NCBI RefSeq assembly: GCF_921293095.1
Contig: NC_060248.1
Span: forward strand, 137,404,972-137,468,971
DNA from: Ischnura elegans
Taxonomy: Eukaryota > Arthropoda > Insecta > Odonata > Coenagrionidae
DNA: 64,000 nucleotides
Direction of reading: 5' to 3'
Shown here: positions 47,449-59,428 of the stretch, in pieces
Layout: every line of letters starts with the position of its first letter
Position numbering within the stretch: the stretch's first letter is position 1
Notes under the pieces: model-generated
What the model was told of the DNA's origin: nothing
The model's input: only the letters and a program-made list of their open reading frames with translations
Database searches by the model: none
Translations under genes and position numbers: made by a program

Positions 47449-48182
47449 CAGCACACTCCCGATTATCCGCCTACGGTTTCTCTGGGTAGCGGATTATCCA
47501 TGCATTATTGTCACTCTTGCTCATTTTTTTATGCTATACATTAAAAATAAAATCGGACGCAAAATCATCGCAATTACTGCATTAATGCGAGGATACTCCG
47601 GGCTTATTATTTCCGCTAGAATCCCCTATTTAAAACGGAAGCGATCGCGCGCTAGCTGCATCGACGGGACCACCGTGTTCCTATTTTCCAAGCCTCGCAA
47701 TGCACGACCGTGCTCCGTGATCACGGATACTCCTTTACCGACCTTGGGATACAAGTCCCGCAGCAGTTGCAACCTGGGAAACTTGTGCGAGACGCAACTA
47801 ACATAAGTGGCGTGGTGCCTGAAAGTAGTTTCCGACGTCGAGTAATGGTTTTGAAGCATTCGTTCAAACCACTTTACTGCATCCGTGATCACACAGCCAC
47901 GGATGTGTGGTTTTCGAAACCAGGCCTTATATAGAGCATTAATAATGCAAGCACAACAATCTTATCGCCGCTAAAAAGATCGCGAACTGGCGAAGAAAGC
48001 TCTCATTGAGTCCGGGAAGCACTCTTAAATAACAGAATACCTGCATACATAATATTATATTGTTCTTTTACGTAAATTATTAACATTACCAGACATCTCA
48101 GTAAACTTTTGGGTTATCCGTGTTTTCCGATTATTCGTGCCGTCTCTCCCCATCATTAGCCCGGATAATCGGGAGTGTACTA
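47449..48182. mobile_element. Tigger/pogo-like element, 734 bp, TA duplication
   Basis: The ends CAGCACACTCCCGATTATCC and GGATAATCGGGAGTGTACTA are inverted with two differences, and TA flanks both. Termini of the CAGTA-ACTCCCGATTATCCG type are typical of Tigger/pogo elements. The interior shows no complete transposase. It is a decayed or non-autonomous copy. Confidence 0.8.
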
Positions 48183-48614
48183 TACATGAAGTCATTTTCT
48201 TTTTATGCATGGGCTAATAATTCTCATGTACTGACTAAACTAGCTAGTGGTGCTCATTTAAATACAATGGGTCGCAAAGAGATAAATATGGATTAATTTA
48301 TTATGAAACATCTGTTTTACTGTTTTATAGCATGTTAAAATAGAATTGTTTCTTAAGCAATTTTTCGTAATAAGCAATCGAGATATTAGTAATGGTCCAA
48401 GTCTTACCTGAATGGAAAGAGCACTAGAGAGCTCTGCTAATGTTATATGCACAGGAAGAACTGAAACCCTGAAATACATTTACTCTATCATGTAACTTTC
48501 CACGTAAACATGAAACCCAAACACCTTACTTCTTCTTGGTGTTCTACTCTTCTAAATAAACAAGAACAGATACCTACCGATATAATATCCTAGAAGCAGG
48601 AAAAAATTCAGCTA
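48183..48614. other. Short AT-rich gap between Tigger-like elements
   Basis: Nothing recognisable. AT-rich with short open frames only. Confidence 0.35.
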
Positions 48615-49943
48615 CAGTAGACTCTCGTTATTACGAATTTCAACGGCCCGATAGTTCGGAGGTTCGTAATAACGAAGTTCGTATGAACGTTTCTTTTGGG
48701 AATCGTCAGAAAAAACCGTATGTGATAAATGCGATTAAATTACGCGGAAATATATATATACAGGAAAAATCTTTTCAGTTTCGGCATGCGGCATGACGTA
48801 ATCGAGGTTTGATATCCTCCCGAGTACAGTAATTCCGATTTGCGAACTAGATGCGTTCCAAGACCTTGCTCTTAAGTTGATAAACCTACCACCGAGAGTT
48901 GTCCGATGACATGCAGAATAGTCTACGTCGGGGCAGCGTTGCCAGGTGAGAAAGTGAAACGGCTACAAGGGTCTCCGTGAAGAATGGAGACGGAAAGGAC
49001 GAGTGTGAAGGACCCAGTGGAAGAATCACTTGTTTTGGAGATTCGAAGGAAGGGCATGTTTTTTTGGATCAGGCTTATTTCGCTGCTCTGTATGCATTTG
49101 ACAACGTTGTACGACTAGGCATGTGTGAGGTGCGTTTGGGGGACAGCGATTGGCTGCAAACCGTGCTGGCGAAGGGTTATCCGCACCTCCTATTGTGCCG
49201 TCATCGGACCGGTGGTACTGTATGCAAGGCATCGAGGAGTACGGTTATGATGCAGAATGCAACACTTCACGTGCGCTTACGATTGTGACGAATTGATCTA
49301 GCTGGGCGTGCAACGCAGCCGGAGCCGAAAAAAATCGCTCTCCGCGGCAAGGAACAACGGGCAAAACGCTGAACAGTTTCTTACTTCACACCGGAGTGAA
49401 TGATACTTTGTTCAGATTATGCCCAGAGTACGATTTCCTCTACGCCGCACGGCGTAACAACGGCGAAGTCAAAAGGCGCAAAATTCGAAATTTTTGAATG
49501 CTGCCATCTCTGCAAGTTCGTAAATCGAATGTGCGTAGGAAGAGAACTAACTGTACATAAAATTTACGAGCTGTGAGTCTGTCACCATGATTCCCAAGGA
49601 ATGAAGCTTGTTTTATGAAGTTGCGCGAATGGTGAAGAAATAACCATAAATGACGCTCTCGGTCACAGTACATGAGGACAACTTAAACGTGGCGTGATTA
49701 TTAAAACTTATCGTAGTGAATATCCATCTAAATGCCATAGCTTACGCGTGGAACTTCGTAGTAAAGTTCATTTTGTAACCGCCAGGACCGGGACTGAGGT
49801 TCATAATTTCGTAAAAACGAAACTTTTGTAATAACGTTTCTTTTCCTACAGCTTGGATAGACCTTTTCGTCAGAACCAACGATTTGCTTCGAAAAAACGA
49901 GAACTTCTTAATAACGTTGTTCGTATTAACGAGGGTCTATTGT
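48615..49943. mobile_element. Second Tigger/pogo-like element, ~1.33 kb
   Basis: The ends CAGTAGACTCTCGTTATTAC and 'gtattaacgagggtctattg' are inverted. TA precedes the left end, and the right flank starts TTA. Subterminal 'cgtaataacga' motifs repeat. It has no intact transposase and contains a nested element at 48,827-49,553. Confidence 0.7.
48827..49553. mobile_element. Element nested in the Tigger-like copy, 727 bp, TA duplication
   Basis: TA|CAGTAATTCCGATTTGCG at the left and CGTAGGAAGAGAACTAACTG|TA at the right. The reverse complement of the right end contains 'cgatttacgaactt', matching 'cgatttgcgaact' of the left, but alignment needs an offset, so the arms are imperfect. An open frame at 48,977-49,288 has no recognisable domain. 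Confidence 0.5.
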
Positions 49944-50721
49944 TATATACCAGTTTTCCAACCACAATTGTATTCCATACAAGGAATTTATAGAAAAACT
50001 TATTCTTCTATGCATAGAAAATTCAGTAAAATGGTAAAAAAAAGCTCATATTGATGACTTCCTATGATCAATTGAGTAAGTTGAAGTTATAGTTATCAAG
50101 TAAGAGTAATAAATGGGCTATGTGCTTTAGAAATTTTCCTCATGCCAACTCTAATACCAATATATATGTTTGTGGAAACATTTCACCACATTCTGAAAAC
50201 CCATTACCTTAACTGGAATGTTGAGAGGAGATTAGATGATCTTGTAACAATTATTTTCAGAATGCAAAAAAACAGCGTACCTGTCTCTAAAGTACAATAG
50301 GATGATTGAATAGCCACCTCTTGGATTTGCAAACGTAAATTGTTTACGCCATTACAAAGGCATCAAAATCTCTGATGGAAATATAATGGTAGTGACTAAA
50401 GGCTATAGTGTTGGAATGTTAGAGCCCAGTCTGATCCTTTAGTCTTTGTGCTTTGTCAAGTTGGCCAATGGTGATTGTAGCCTTCCAGAGTTGTGCTTCG
50501 TAAAATGCTGTAGGTTATCTTGTGCGGGTCTTTGTTCACACATATGCAGTGACAAACATTCAATATGAAAAAACGTTCATAAAGTTCACTTTTTTCAAGT
50601 TCGAAATCATCATACTTCATGTGCCCCTGCCTTTGAAGCTGAAAGTACAGCGAAATTGGACCTTTGCTCATCATCATTTTCCAATAATGATCAATCTAAA
50701 GAACAGTAACTCCATTCTACA
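49944..50721. other. Interior of foldback B upstream of the protease gene
   Basis: AT-rich with no supported exon. It may hold an upstream exon or the promoter of the protease gene, but none is identifiable. Confidence 0.35.
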
Positions 50722-51020
50722 GAAATGAGTTTGAAGCAAATAAAATCATTAATCAATCAAAAAAAGTCAGAGCCTCTCCTTCTCCATGTTCTTAACACTT
50801 TAAAATTACTGCTCGAGGAATGGGATGCAATTGAGCATACCACAGAACCTCCTAAACTACAGCATGCAAGAGTACCCCCTAACTCTAAACTAACAACTCA
50901 GTACAGGTTGCACCAAACCTCAAAGGATCGCAAACCCACCAAGCACTACTTCCAGAGGCCTAGCCGAGAACAACAAGAGTCCATTAAAGAGTCATTAATA
51001 AATAATGAGTGTTGCTCTTT
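50722..51020 (+). CDS. Possible upstream exon of the Ulp1-like gene
   Basis: An open frame (ATG at 50,725, 'MSLKQIKSLINQKKSEP') starts just after an acceptor-like 'ctccattctacag'. It encodes a Lys/Gln-rich, hydrophilic region with no known domain, which would suit the variable N-terminus of a Ulp1-like protease. No strong donor was found before the next exon at 51,069, and the frame differs. The link is therefore an inference, and the right edge is approximate. Confidence 0.35.
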
Positions 51021-51068
51021 CACAGATCAAATTTCTTCTAACAGTATTCTTCTGAAAACTGTTTGCAG

Positions 51069-51689
51069 GAGTGGCCATTATACAGTCAATTCTGTGCATC
51101 TAAATCACTTGATTATTTTATAAGTCATTTAGAAGTTGAGCAATTAGCCTGTGTATCACCAGATTTTCAAAGAGGCTGGCTGTATGATACTGTAATCGCA
51201 GTTTTTCTAACAATTGTAAGCTTATCTATATCTACGGCTAGAATTATAGATCCTGCAGTTTGTAGTTAGCAATATGAAATTAAAGAAGGTATTATGTACC
51301 TATCTCTTTTTCAGAAAATTACCTTCACAGATGTAACTAAGCTAATTATTCCATTTAATCCATTGAATTCACATAGGCTTCTCCTAGTAGTTAGGCTTAA
51401 TGAAAAAGAAATTGATTTTTATGACCCTTACAGTGATAGCATTAAGCATCTGTATAAATACAATATTGCTCGGTGGGTTATATTCCTTGCTCATAAATGT
51501 GGTGGTCAGATTGCAGACTGGAAGACATTTCACCCAAAACATCTGTTGCAAATTGATGGCCTTAACTGTGGGGTTTACATATCAAGGTTTGCTGAGCAAG
51601 ATCTGAAAGGACAACCAGTCGATCATCCTTACGATCCCATTGCCTACAGGAAGTTAATGTTCAACATAATCACTGGGAGAAGCCACTGA
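51069..51689 (+). CDS. Ulp1/SENP-like (C48) cysteine protease catalytic domain, two exons
   Basis: Exon a (51,069-51,215, after 'actgtttgcag') encodes 'EWPLYSQFCASKSLDYF', then 'SPDFQRGWLYDTVIAVFLTI', the family's substrate-binding start. The donor is GTAAGC at 51,216. The 99-bp intron ends 'tctctttttcag'. Exon b (51,315-51,689, phase 0) encodes 'KITFTDVTKLIIPFNPLNSH' and the rest of the core, ending TGA. Catalytic positions are present: His (about 51,372, 'NSHRLLLVV'), Asp (51,423, 'FYDPYSD'), Gln (51,549) and Cys (51,567) in QIDGLNCGVYI, with Gln six residues before Cys as in Ulp1. Such enzymes cleave SUMO or related tails. C48 domains are also carried by some transposons. It lies in the interior of foldback B and may be cargo or a transposon gene. 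Confidence 0.78.
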
Positions 51690-53020
51690 AAACCATGCTT
51701 GCAGGCTACCCAATTGCCAGAGGTTAAAGCAATATTTGTGTCTTCAATAGCTGCACCTTTTCATTCTTCTTTCCTATTTCATTTTCCTGTGTGCCTTAAA
51801 TATTTTGCATGACATTTTTTCAGATCTTGAGACGACTTACATCACATGCATCTTCTACTTACTTCTTCCTACTATCTTTTCAAATTTGATGGAGCATACT
51901 TCCTAGTTCAGAAATATAGCATTTGTATCATTTTATGTGTCTTAGTCTTAGTCATATTTTATTTTTTGTATTGGAAGGTATGCCAAGATAGACAATTTTT
52001 ATTTGATTATTCTAGTCATTGCCATGCATAACACCTTAAGTCTTCCACAAGGTCATGACTTTTATTTAGCTTTATCTATAAGGAAGTGCTAAGGTGCTTT
52101 CTATAAAACTGCAATATTTTAAGTCCTGACATTTGATGTCTTGTACATTACAGCTTGCTAAGAGAGAAAATTTTTGTCCAGTCGTTCTGTAAACAGCATG
52201 ATAAGAAATGAATATGTCAAGCAGAGTTGCATAGCCATTTCTAATCATATGCAGCATGTCTATAATCATTCAATAACAACTGGCTCTTATATATCCTTGA
52301 TAAATAATATACATATATTTCTATTTTCCCAAGTCTTGAAGGCTCAACATGTTAAGAGAATGGGCAAAGAATTTATTTATCTTCAGTTAAGAAGGATTTG
52401 GTGCTTTCCCGGCGAATGCTGATGATGAAATCTTCACGGGAAATCAGCCGGGTAATGATGGTCATCTTCGGTTACATTATTTTTTACGTGAGAGCTACAC
52501 CTATATTGTAAATATGTAGATAAGCAGTTTACATGTCCCTTTCCAAGGACTACTACCTTGTCATGGTGGAAGGCCTTGTGTGTTACGTGAAATCTGCACA
52601 ATATTGGCAATGATAAATTTTTCTCATTGTCATGTAAATTCACACTAATAATTTACAAGGGTAGGAACCAGACTAAAGGTAGTCAAATCCAGATAAAATC
52701 AGCAAAGGTGATATCAAAAGCAGTCTTATCAACAGTACCAAAATGGATAGCTGTTGAGTGTTACTTTCATGTACTTAATATTTAAGCTACAAATAGATAT
52801 TTTTCTGAAAATAGGCTATGTATTTTTGGAAAGTGTCTCTGAAAATAATTTTTTGAAATGAAAATTGTTCTGTGAAAGTATTTTTGCCTCATTTCAATGC
52901 CAAAAGAAAAACAGCTAATTTTCTTTTTAACTAAAAATTTCTTTGTCAGCAAAAACATAAGTCCATCACCTGGCCCGGATGATTGATGTCAGTCCCCTTA
53001 TGTTAATATTATAAAAAATG
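51690..53020. other. Interior of foldback B downstream of the protease gene; non-LTR leader fragments
   Basis: Mostly AT-rich with no gene. At about 52,398-52,460, 'ttcccggcgaatgctgatga' with 'cacgggaaatcagccggg' looks like part of a dispersed repeat. At about 52,545-52,600, 'actaccttgtcatggtggaa' resembles the leader found in minus sense at 16,250-16,220 ('acaaccttgtcgcggtggaa'), so a second 5' fragment of that non-LTR lineage is likely here, on the plus strand. Confidence 0.45.
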
Positions 53021-55492
53021 TTTACCTGTTTATTAGTCACTATTGAATTTTTACCCCATAATTATGAAAATACAGATAAATGCCACATAACCACAATACA
53101 TAAGAAAATTGTTCATCAGAAATGTTACCCCAAGAACACATCGAATATTTACACTGATACATTCCTCAAACATTATTGCCCATAGTTAGATGACATCAAA
53201 ACCAAACCACTTAATCATTTTGAGACATATTGTAGTCAGGAAATAATGTAAAAGGCCAATTAATACCGACATGAGGATGTACACCAAAAATGTTAACCCA
53301 AACTTTATGAAACCAAAATAACTCCCATTGCTTTAATTTATATCAAATCAGCGTTCTAGTTGTAATATAAGAAGAAATGTTTACCTATTTATTATTCACT
53401 ATTGAATTTTTACCCCACAATGATGAAGAAAGAGATAAATGACTCGTAAGCAAAATGTTCATCAGAAATGTTACCCCAAGTTCACATCGAATGTTTACAC
53501 TGATATATTCCTCAAACATTAATGCCCATAGTTAGATGACATCAAAACATAACCACTTCATGATTTAGAGACAAATACTATTCACGAAATAATGTAAAAG
53601 GTCAAAAATACCGGCATTAAGATGTTCATCAAAAATGTTAACCCAAACGTTATGAAACCAAAATAACTCCCATTTCTTTAATTTACATCAAATCAGCGTT
53701 CTAGTTGAAATATAACAAGAAAAGTTTACCTATTTATTATTCACTATTGAATTTTTACCCCACAATGATGAAAAAAGGGATAAATGCCTCGTAAGCAAAA
53801 TGTTCATCAGAAATGTTACCCCAAGTTCACATCGAATATTTACACTGATACATTCCTCTAACATGATTTCCCATAGTAAGATGACATCAAAACAAAACCA
53901 CTTTATCATTTTGAGACATATTCTAGTCATTAAATTATGTAAAAGGCCTATTAATACCGACATTTAGATGTACACCAAAAATGTTAACCCTAACTTTATG
54001 AAACCAAAGTAACTCACTTCACGATATGTTTACCTATTTATTATTCACTATTGAATTTTTACTCCACAACGATGAAAATAGAGATAAATGACTCGTAAGC
54101 AAAATGTTCATCAGAAATGTTACCCCAAGTTCACATCGAATGTTTACACTGATATATTCCTCAAACATTAATGCCCATAGTTAGATGACATCAAAACATA
54201 ACCACTTCATGATTTAGAGACAAATACTATTCACGAAATAATGTAAAAGGCCAATTAATAACGGGATTAAGATGTTCATCAAAAATGTTAACCCAAACGT
54301 TATGAAACCAAAATAACTCCCATTTCTTTAATTTACATCAAATCAGCGTTCTAGTTGAAATATAACAAGAAAAGTTTACCTATTTATTATTCACTATTGA
54401 ATTTTTACCCCACAATGATGAAAAAAGGGATAAATGCCTCGTAAGCAAAATGTTCATCAGAAATGTTACCCCAAGTTCACATCGAATATTTACACTGATA
54501 CATTCCTCTAACATGATTTCCCATAGTAAGATGACATCAAAACAAAACCACTTTATCATTTTGAGACATATTCTAGTCATTAAATTATGTAAAAGGCCTA
54601 TTAATACCGACATTTAGATGTACACCAAAAATGTTAACCCTAACTTTATGAAACCAAAGTAACTCACTTCACGATATGTTTACCTATTTATTATTCACTA
54701 TTGAATTTTTACTCCACAACGATGAAAATAGAGATAAATGACTCGTAAGCAAAATGTTCATCAGAAATGTTACCCCAAGTTCACATCGAATGTTTACACT
54801 GGTATATTCCTCAAACATTAATGCCCATAGTTAGATGACATCAAAACATAACCACTTCATGATTTAGAGACAAATATTATTCACGAAATAATGTAAAAGG
54901 CCAATTAATAACGGGATTAAGATGTTCATCAAAAATGTTAACCCAAACGTTATGAAACCAAAATAACTCCCATTGCTTTAATTTACATCAAATCAGCGTT
55001 CTAGTTGAAATATAACAAGAAATGTTTACCTATTTATTATTCACTATTGAATTTTTACCCCACAATGATGAAGAAAGAGATAAATGACTCGTAAGCAAAA
55101 TGTTCATCAGAAATGTTACCCCAAGTTCACATCGAATATTTACACTGATACATTCCTCAAAAAAGATTTCCCATTGTAAGATGACATCAAAACCAAACCA
55201 CTTTATCATTTTGAGACATATTCTAGTCATTAAATTATGTAAAAGGCCTATTAATACCGACATTTAGATGTACACCAAAAATGTTAACCCAAACTTTATG
55301 AAACCAAAGTAACTCCCATTGCTTTAATTTACATCAAATCAGCGTTCTGGTGGTATAATAACACGATATGTTTACCTATTCATTATTCACTAATGAATTT
55401 TTACTCCACAACGATGAAAATAGAGATAAATGACTCGTAAGCAAAATGTTCATCAGAAATGTTACCCCAAGTTCACATCGAATGTTTACACT

Positions 55493-55779
55493 TAAAGGGA
55501 AAGGTTAGTGTTGGTATATTAACCTCGCCTCAATCAACACACTAAAGTATTTGCGACCACGTTTATTGCGATGGTAAGCGATACACTTGTTTAATGTCTC
55601 TCACGCGAGATAGTCCTTCTCTATTGCCCTCTCGTAAGCGTCTCTCTCTCGCGGCGCCTTGCTGGCGCTATGTTCTGCGTACCCTGGCGGCAGCGGCAGG
55701 GACCTCAGGGTCCCAGGGCAATGACCTCAACCAGGTGCTGACCTTGGTGATGGCGCTCGTAATGAAGGGCTCCACCACA
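55493..55779 (-). repeat. 3' LTR of gypsy element II
   Basis: 287 bp, nearly identical to 60,423-60,709. Confidence 0.93.
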
Positions 55780-55880
55780 TCACCCCCCTGGCAGTGAGTA
55801 ACCCTAGCGTGGAGAAGAAAAAAAAAAGGAAAAAGAAAGAGCAGAAAATTTGTAAATACGTGGAGGAGAAAAAAAATTGG

Positions 55881-56618
55881 TTAGAGGTGGTAGTCCAGCA
55901 GATGCTGCGGGAAACGGACACGCCTCTTAGGGCGGCCACTGGGCAGCGTATATTCTGCCCCTGGAGCTGCGGGTGCAGGAGTTGGCCCATCAGCTGGAGG
56001 GATGCTGGTAGATGGCAACACCTGGGTTGAAGGCTGCCTCCTGGTGGTCGGAATGAGGATTTCACTCCTCTCCTCAGGGATGATTGGCTCCTCGGAGGTG
56101 ATGTACGCAGGTTTCAAACGGTCAATGGCAATGTTTGCATCACGGTTTGGCAAACGCACTTTGTAAGTTTTACCATCCCGCTGTAGGACCTTGTATGGAC
56201 CGTTGTAAGGGGCCTGAAGGGCACCGTGACTTGCGTCATGACGCACAAAAACGTGAGATGCTGATGGCAGGTCCTTATAGATGAAGGCATGCCGTGTGCC
56301 ATGGCGTGCTGCTGGTCGAGGGCTTAGGCCTCGAAAGTGCTCCCGGAGCTGGGAGGTGAAATAGGTGGCGTTGGGGGTGGGGCCACTGGTTGGGGAGAGG
56401 AACTCGCCTGGAAGTCTTAGTGGTTCGCCGTATACGAGCTCCGCTGGGGTGGCTTGAATATCCTCCTTCAGCGCAGATCGGAAACCCAAGAGGATTGCCG
56501 GCAGTACATCCACCCACTGCTGCGTTTGGTGGCAGCGGATGGCAGATTTCAATTGGCGGTGGAAGCGCTCCACCATACCGTTTGCTGCCGTATGGTATGC
56601 TGATGTCCTCAAGTGGAC
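55881..56618 (-). pseudogene. Gypsy II integrase, C-terminal part
   Basis: Continues the integrase after the insertion: 'RTSAYHTAANGMVERFHRQL' holds the catalytic Glu of the D,D-35-E core. 'APYNGPYKVLQRDGKTYKV' near residue 160 is the GPY/F module seen in many Ty3/gypsy integrases. The end is Pro-rich. It is separated from the rest of the integrase by the insertion at 56,631-56,948. Confidence 0.88.
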
Positions 56619-56630
56619 TGCACCGGCTAT

Positions 56631-56948
56631 AATCTAACGATTTGATCGTTGGATTATTCTTCCTCGTAGAATAATCCCCCAAGGTCGTTAGAATATTAAT
56701 TGCATATTGCTTGGTTTCGCTTATAGTAGGACCTGCCCGCCTTGTGACGGTGCAGGACTCCTCGTCCCGTCCTTCCTTCCCCGTCCTTTCCCTGAGGCGT
56801 CGTCGGGCTCTAATCGCGGCGATGCCTCTATCCTTTGTTCCTATCTGTCCTCCCCCTCTCGAGAGGCCCGGGCGTATAAGTCTCAGACTTGGTTCCCGGT
56901 CCTCGAGGGGTATCCTTGCGGGGATCCGCCCTGGACCCCCGAACACAT
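56631..56948 (-). mobile_element. 318-bp retroposed insertion with 12-bp target duplication
   Basis: TGCACCGGCTAT is repeated exactly at 56,619-56,630 and 56,949-56,960, and the integrase reading frame is continuous on either side of one copy. A 12-bp duplication is typical of LINE-mediated insertion, so this is a SINE or a truncated non-LTR copy. In minus sense it starts GC-rich ('gttcgggggtccagggcgga') and ends with two small hairpins ('ggattattc...gaataatcc' and 'aacgatcaaatcgtt'). There is no poly(A). No tRNA-like A/B boxes were recognised with confidence. Confidence 0.75.
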
Positions 56949-56960
56949 TGCACCGGCTAT

Positions 56961-58886
56961 ATTGGACAGCTGGCGGAAAAGGGCACTCTCAAATTGCCTG
57001 CCTTGGTCCGTGGTAATTCTCTGAGGCATGCCGAAGCGGGACAACCAATCCCGAAGGAAGGCACGTGCCACAGTTTCGGCGGAGATGTCCTCGACAGGAA
57101 TGGCCTCAGGCCACCGTGTAAAACGGTCTATACAGGTGAGGCAGTAGCGGTAACCACGGCAGATGGGGAGGGGACCAACAAGATCTATGTGTATATGTTC
57201 AAATCTCCTTCCTGGCAGAGAGAAATTAGAAAGAGGTGAGGAGACGTGCCGTGTGATTTTAGATCGCTGGCAGGGGATGCAGGAACGAGCCCACTGGCGG
57301 CAATCTTTTTTGATTGATGGCCACACAAAACGAGTTGTCATTAATTTGGCGGTGGCTCTCACTCCAGGGTGTGAAAGGTTGTGTATCGAGTCGAATGCTT
57401 GGCGACGGAAAGCTGGTGTGACATATGGTCTAATGTTTGAGGTAGATGTATCACACATTAAATGTACACTGCACCCGGGGATTGGCACTTTCTTGAGAAT
57501 TAAAGTTGTTTCAGATTTGATAAGGGAGGCCAGTTCCTCGTCAGTCTCCTGGGAACGGCCTAGTGCCTCAAAATCAATACCACGAGTCACTTCCTCAATT
57601 CGGGACAAGGCGTCCGCAACGACATTGTCGGCCCCCGCTACATGACGGATATCCGTAGAAAATTGGCCAATCAAGTCAAGGTAGCGGAATTGCCGGGGTG
57701 AGCACTTGTCGAACTTTTGTTTAAAGGCATATGTTAATGGTTTGTGGTCCGTGAAAATCGTGAAAGTTCGCCCTTCGAGCATATGTCGGAAGTAGCGAAC
57801 TCCACGGTAAATGGCCAATAATTCCCTATCGTATGGGCTATACTTCTTTTCTGCAGCATTGAGTTTTTTAGAGAAGAAACCCAAGGGTTTCCAACCGGTG
57901 TCTGTCTGTTGTTGCAGAACTGCCCCCAGGGTAAAATCCGAGGCGTCGGTGAAAAGGCCTAGGGGGAGGGAGGGAACTGGGTGGGCGAGGAGGGCAAAGT
58001 TGGAGAGGGCGTCTTTGCACTTTTGAAATGAGAGGCGCAATTCGGGCGTCCATGTGATCTCGTCATTTCCTCGCACTCCACCACGTAATAAATCATTGAG
58101 TGGCGCCTGTAATGACGCCGCGTTGGGTAGGAAACGTCTATAAAAGTTGACCATACCCAAAAACTGACGTAACTGTTTGATAGTCACCGGCTCAGGAAAT
58201 TCTTGAATGGCACTGACCTTGTCTTTTAATGGCTTTGTACCGTCAACACTTACGCTATAACCTAAAAATGTCACTTGTGACACACCAAAAACACACTTGG
58301 AGGGATTGATAACGACACCGTAATCACTAAGCCTAAGGAAAAGTTCGCTTAGGTGGCGCTCGTGCTCGTCCTCGTCTTTAGAGGCGATCAAAATGTCGTC
58401 CAGATAGGCGTAAGTGAAATCTAGGCCTCTGAGCACCTCGTCAATAAACCTTTGGAATGTTTGCGCCGCATTGCGGAGTCCATATGACATAAAAGGAAAT
58501 TCAAAAAGTCCAAAGGGTGTGGTGATGGCGGTTTTGGGAATATCTTCCTTGTGCACAGGAATCTGGTTATATGCCCTTACTAAATCTATAGTTGAAAAAA
58601 TTCGGGCTCCACTAAGGGAAGAGGAAAAGTCCTCTATGTGAGGGACGGGGTAACAATCGGGTATAGTGCGGGCGTTCAAAGCGCGGTAGTCACCGCAGGG
58701 GCGCCACTCGTTACCTTTTTTCGGGACGAGGTGGAGGGCTGACGACCAGCTGCTGTCTGAACGGCGGGCGGTACCCATTCGCACCATCAACTCGAATTCC
58801 CTCTTGGCTGCTTCGAGCTTATCCGAGGCCAGGCGTCGGGGTTTGCTGCATACGGGCTGGCCGGGAGTGGTGCGTATGAAGTGCAC
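56961..58886 (-). pseudogene. Gypsy II pol: reverse transcriptase, RNase H, integrase N-terminal part
   Basis: The RT has '[19 protein letters not shown]', '[19 protein letters not shown]', '[20 protein letters not shown]' and catalytic YLDD. RNase H has '[18 protein letters not shown]', '[14 protein letters not shown]' and '[14 protein letters not shown]'. The integrase zinc-binding HH-CC region ('[20 protein letters not shown]', then CIPC) is followed by core Asp residues in HIHIDLVGP and [10 protein letters not shown]. The open frame runs to 56,883 through the inserted element, so the element's own coding ends at about 56,961. The RT frame differs from that of the upstream protease. Confidence 0.9.
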
Positions 58887-59428
58887 GGTTGAATGTTTTG
58901 TCTTCCCGGGGTCCCTGCCGGGCGAGTAATCTCTGGGAAACGGGACAAAAGGGTGTGGAAACGGGACTCACCAACAACCGCTTTTATTTGGTCCCCGGAG
59001 TGGACGCCGATGCTACCGATGGCATGCAGTGAGGTGGTGCCATCGATAAGTTTGGCGTTTCTCACGTCCACCAAAAGTCCAAAATGAGTTAAAAAGTCGA
59101 CGCCAATGATTGGCTTCGATACGTCGGCGACCACAAAACGCCAAGTGAAATCACGACGAAGGTTAAAATTCAAATTTAAAGTTTCCCAGCCGTAAGTGTG
59201 AATAATTGAGTCGTTCGCGGCGAACAATTGATAATCTGTCCGCGTCCGTGGTCCTTTTACATATGAGCGCGGATACACTGATAGGTCCGCTCCGGTGTCC
59301 ACCAGGAATTGCACCTTAGTGCACACGTCGGTCATGAAAAGGCGGCTGGAAGTAGGGCAAGGGTCGGCAGCCGCATTTACAACCTGCCCGGGATGTTTTC
59401 CGGAGTGTAGGAACAGGGGGGAATGCAC
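58787..59428 (-). pseudogene. Gypsy II aspartic protease region
   Basis: 'VQFLVDTGADLSVYPRS' contains the catalytic D-T-G-A motif. 'IIGVDFLTHFGLLVD' is the second conserved hydrophobic block of retropepsins. The frame overlaps the gag end (59,377) and then passes out of phase before the RT, where a one-base shift lies around 58,900-58,930. The last ~30 residues are probably out of frame. Confidence 0.82.

Noticed and set aside
48977..49288. 103-residue frame as a gene
   Set aside because: Lies inside a nested non-autonomous DNA element and shows no recognisable domain.
53730..55263. Three identical 77-residue frames as a gene family
   Set aside because: They fall at exactly the 650-bp repeat period and are read-through of the foldback satellite.
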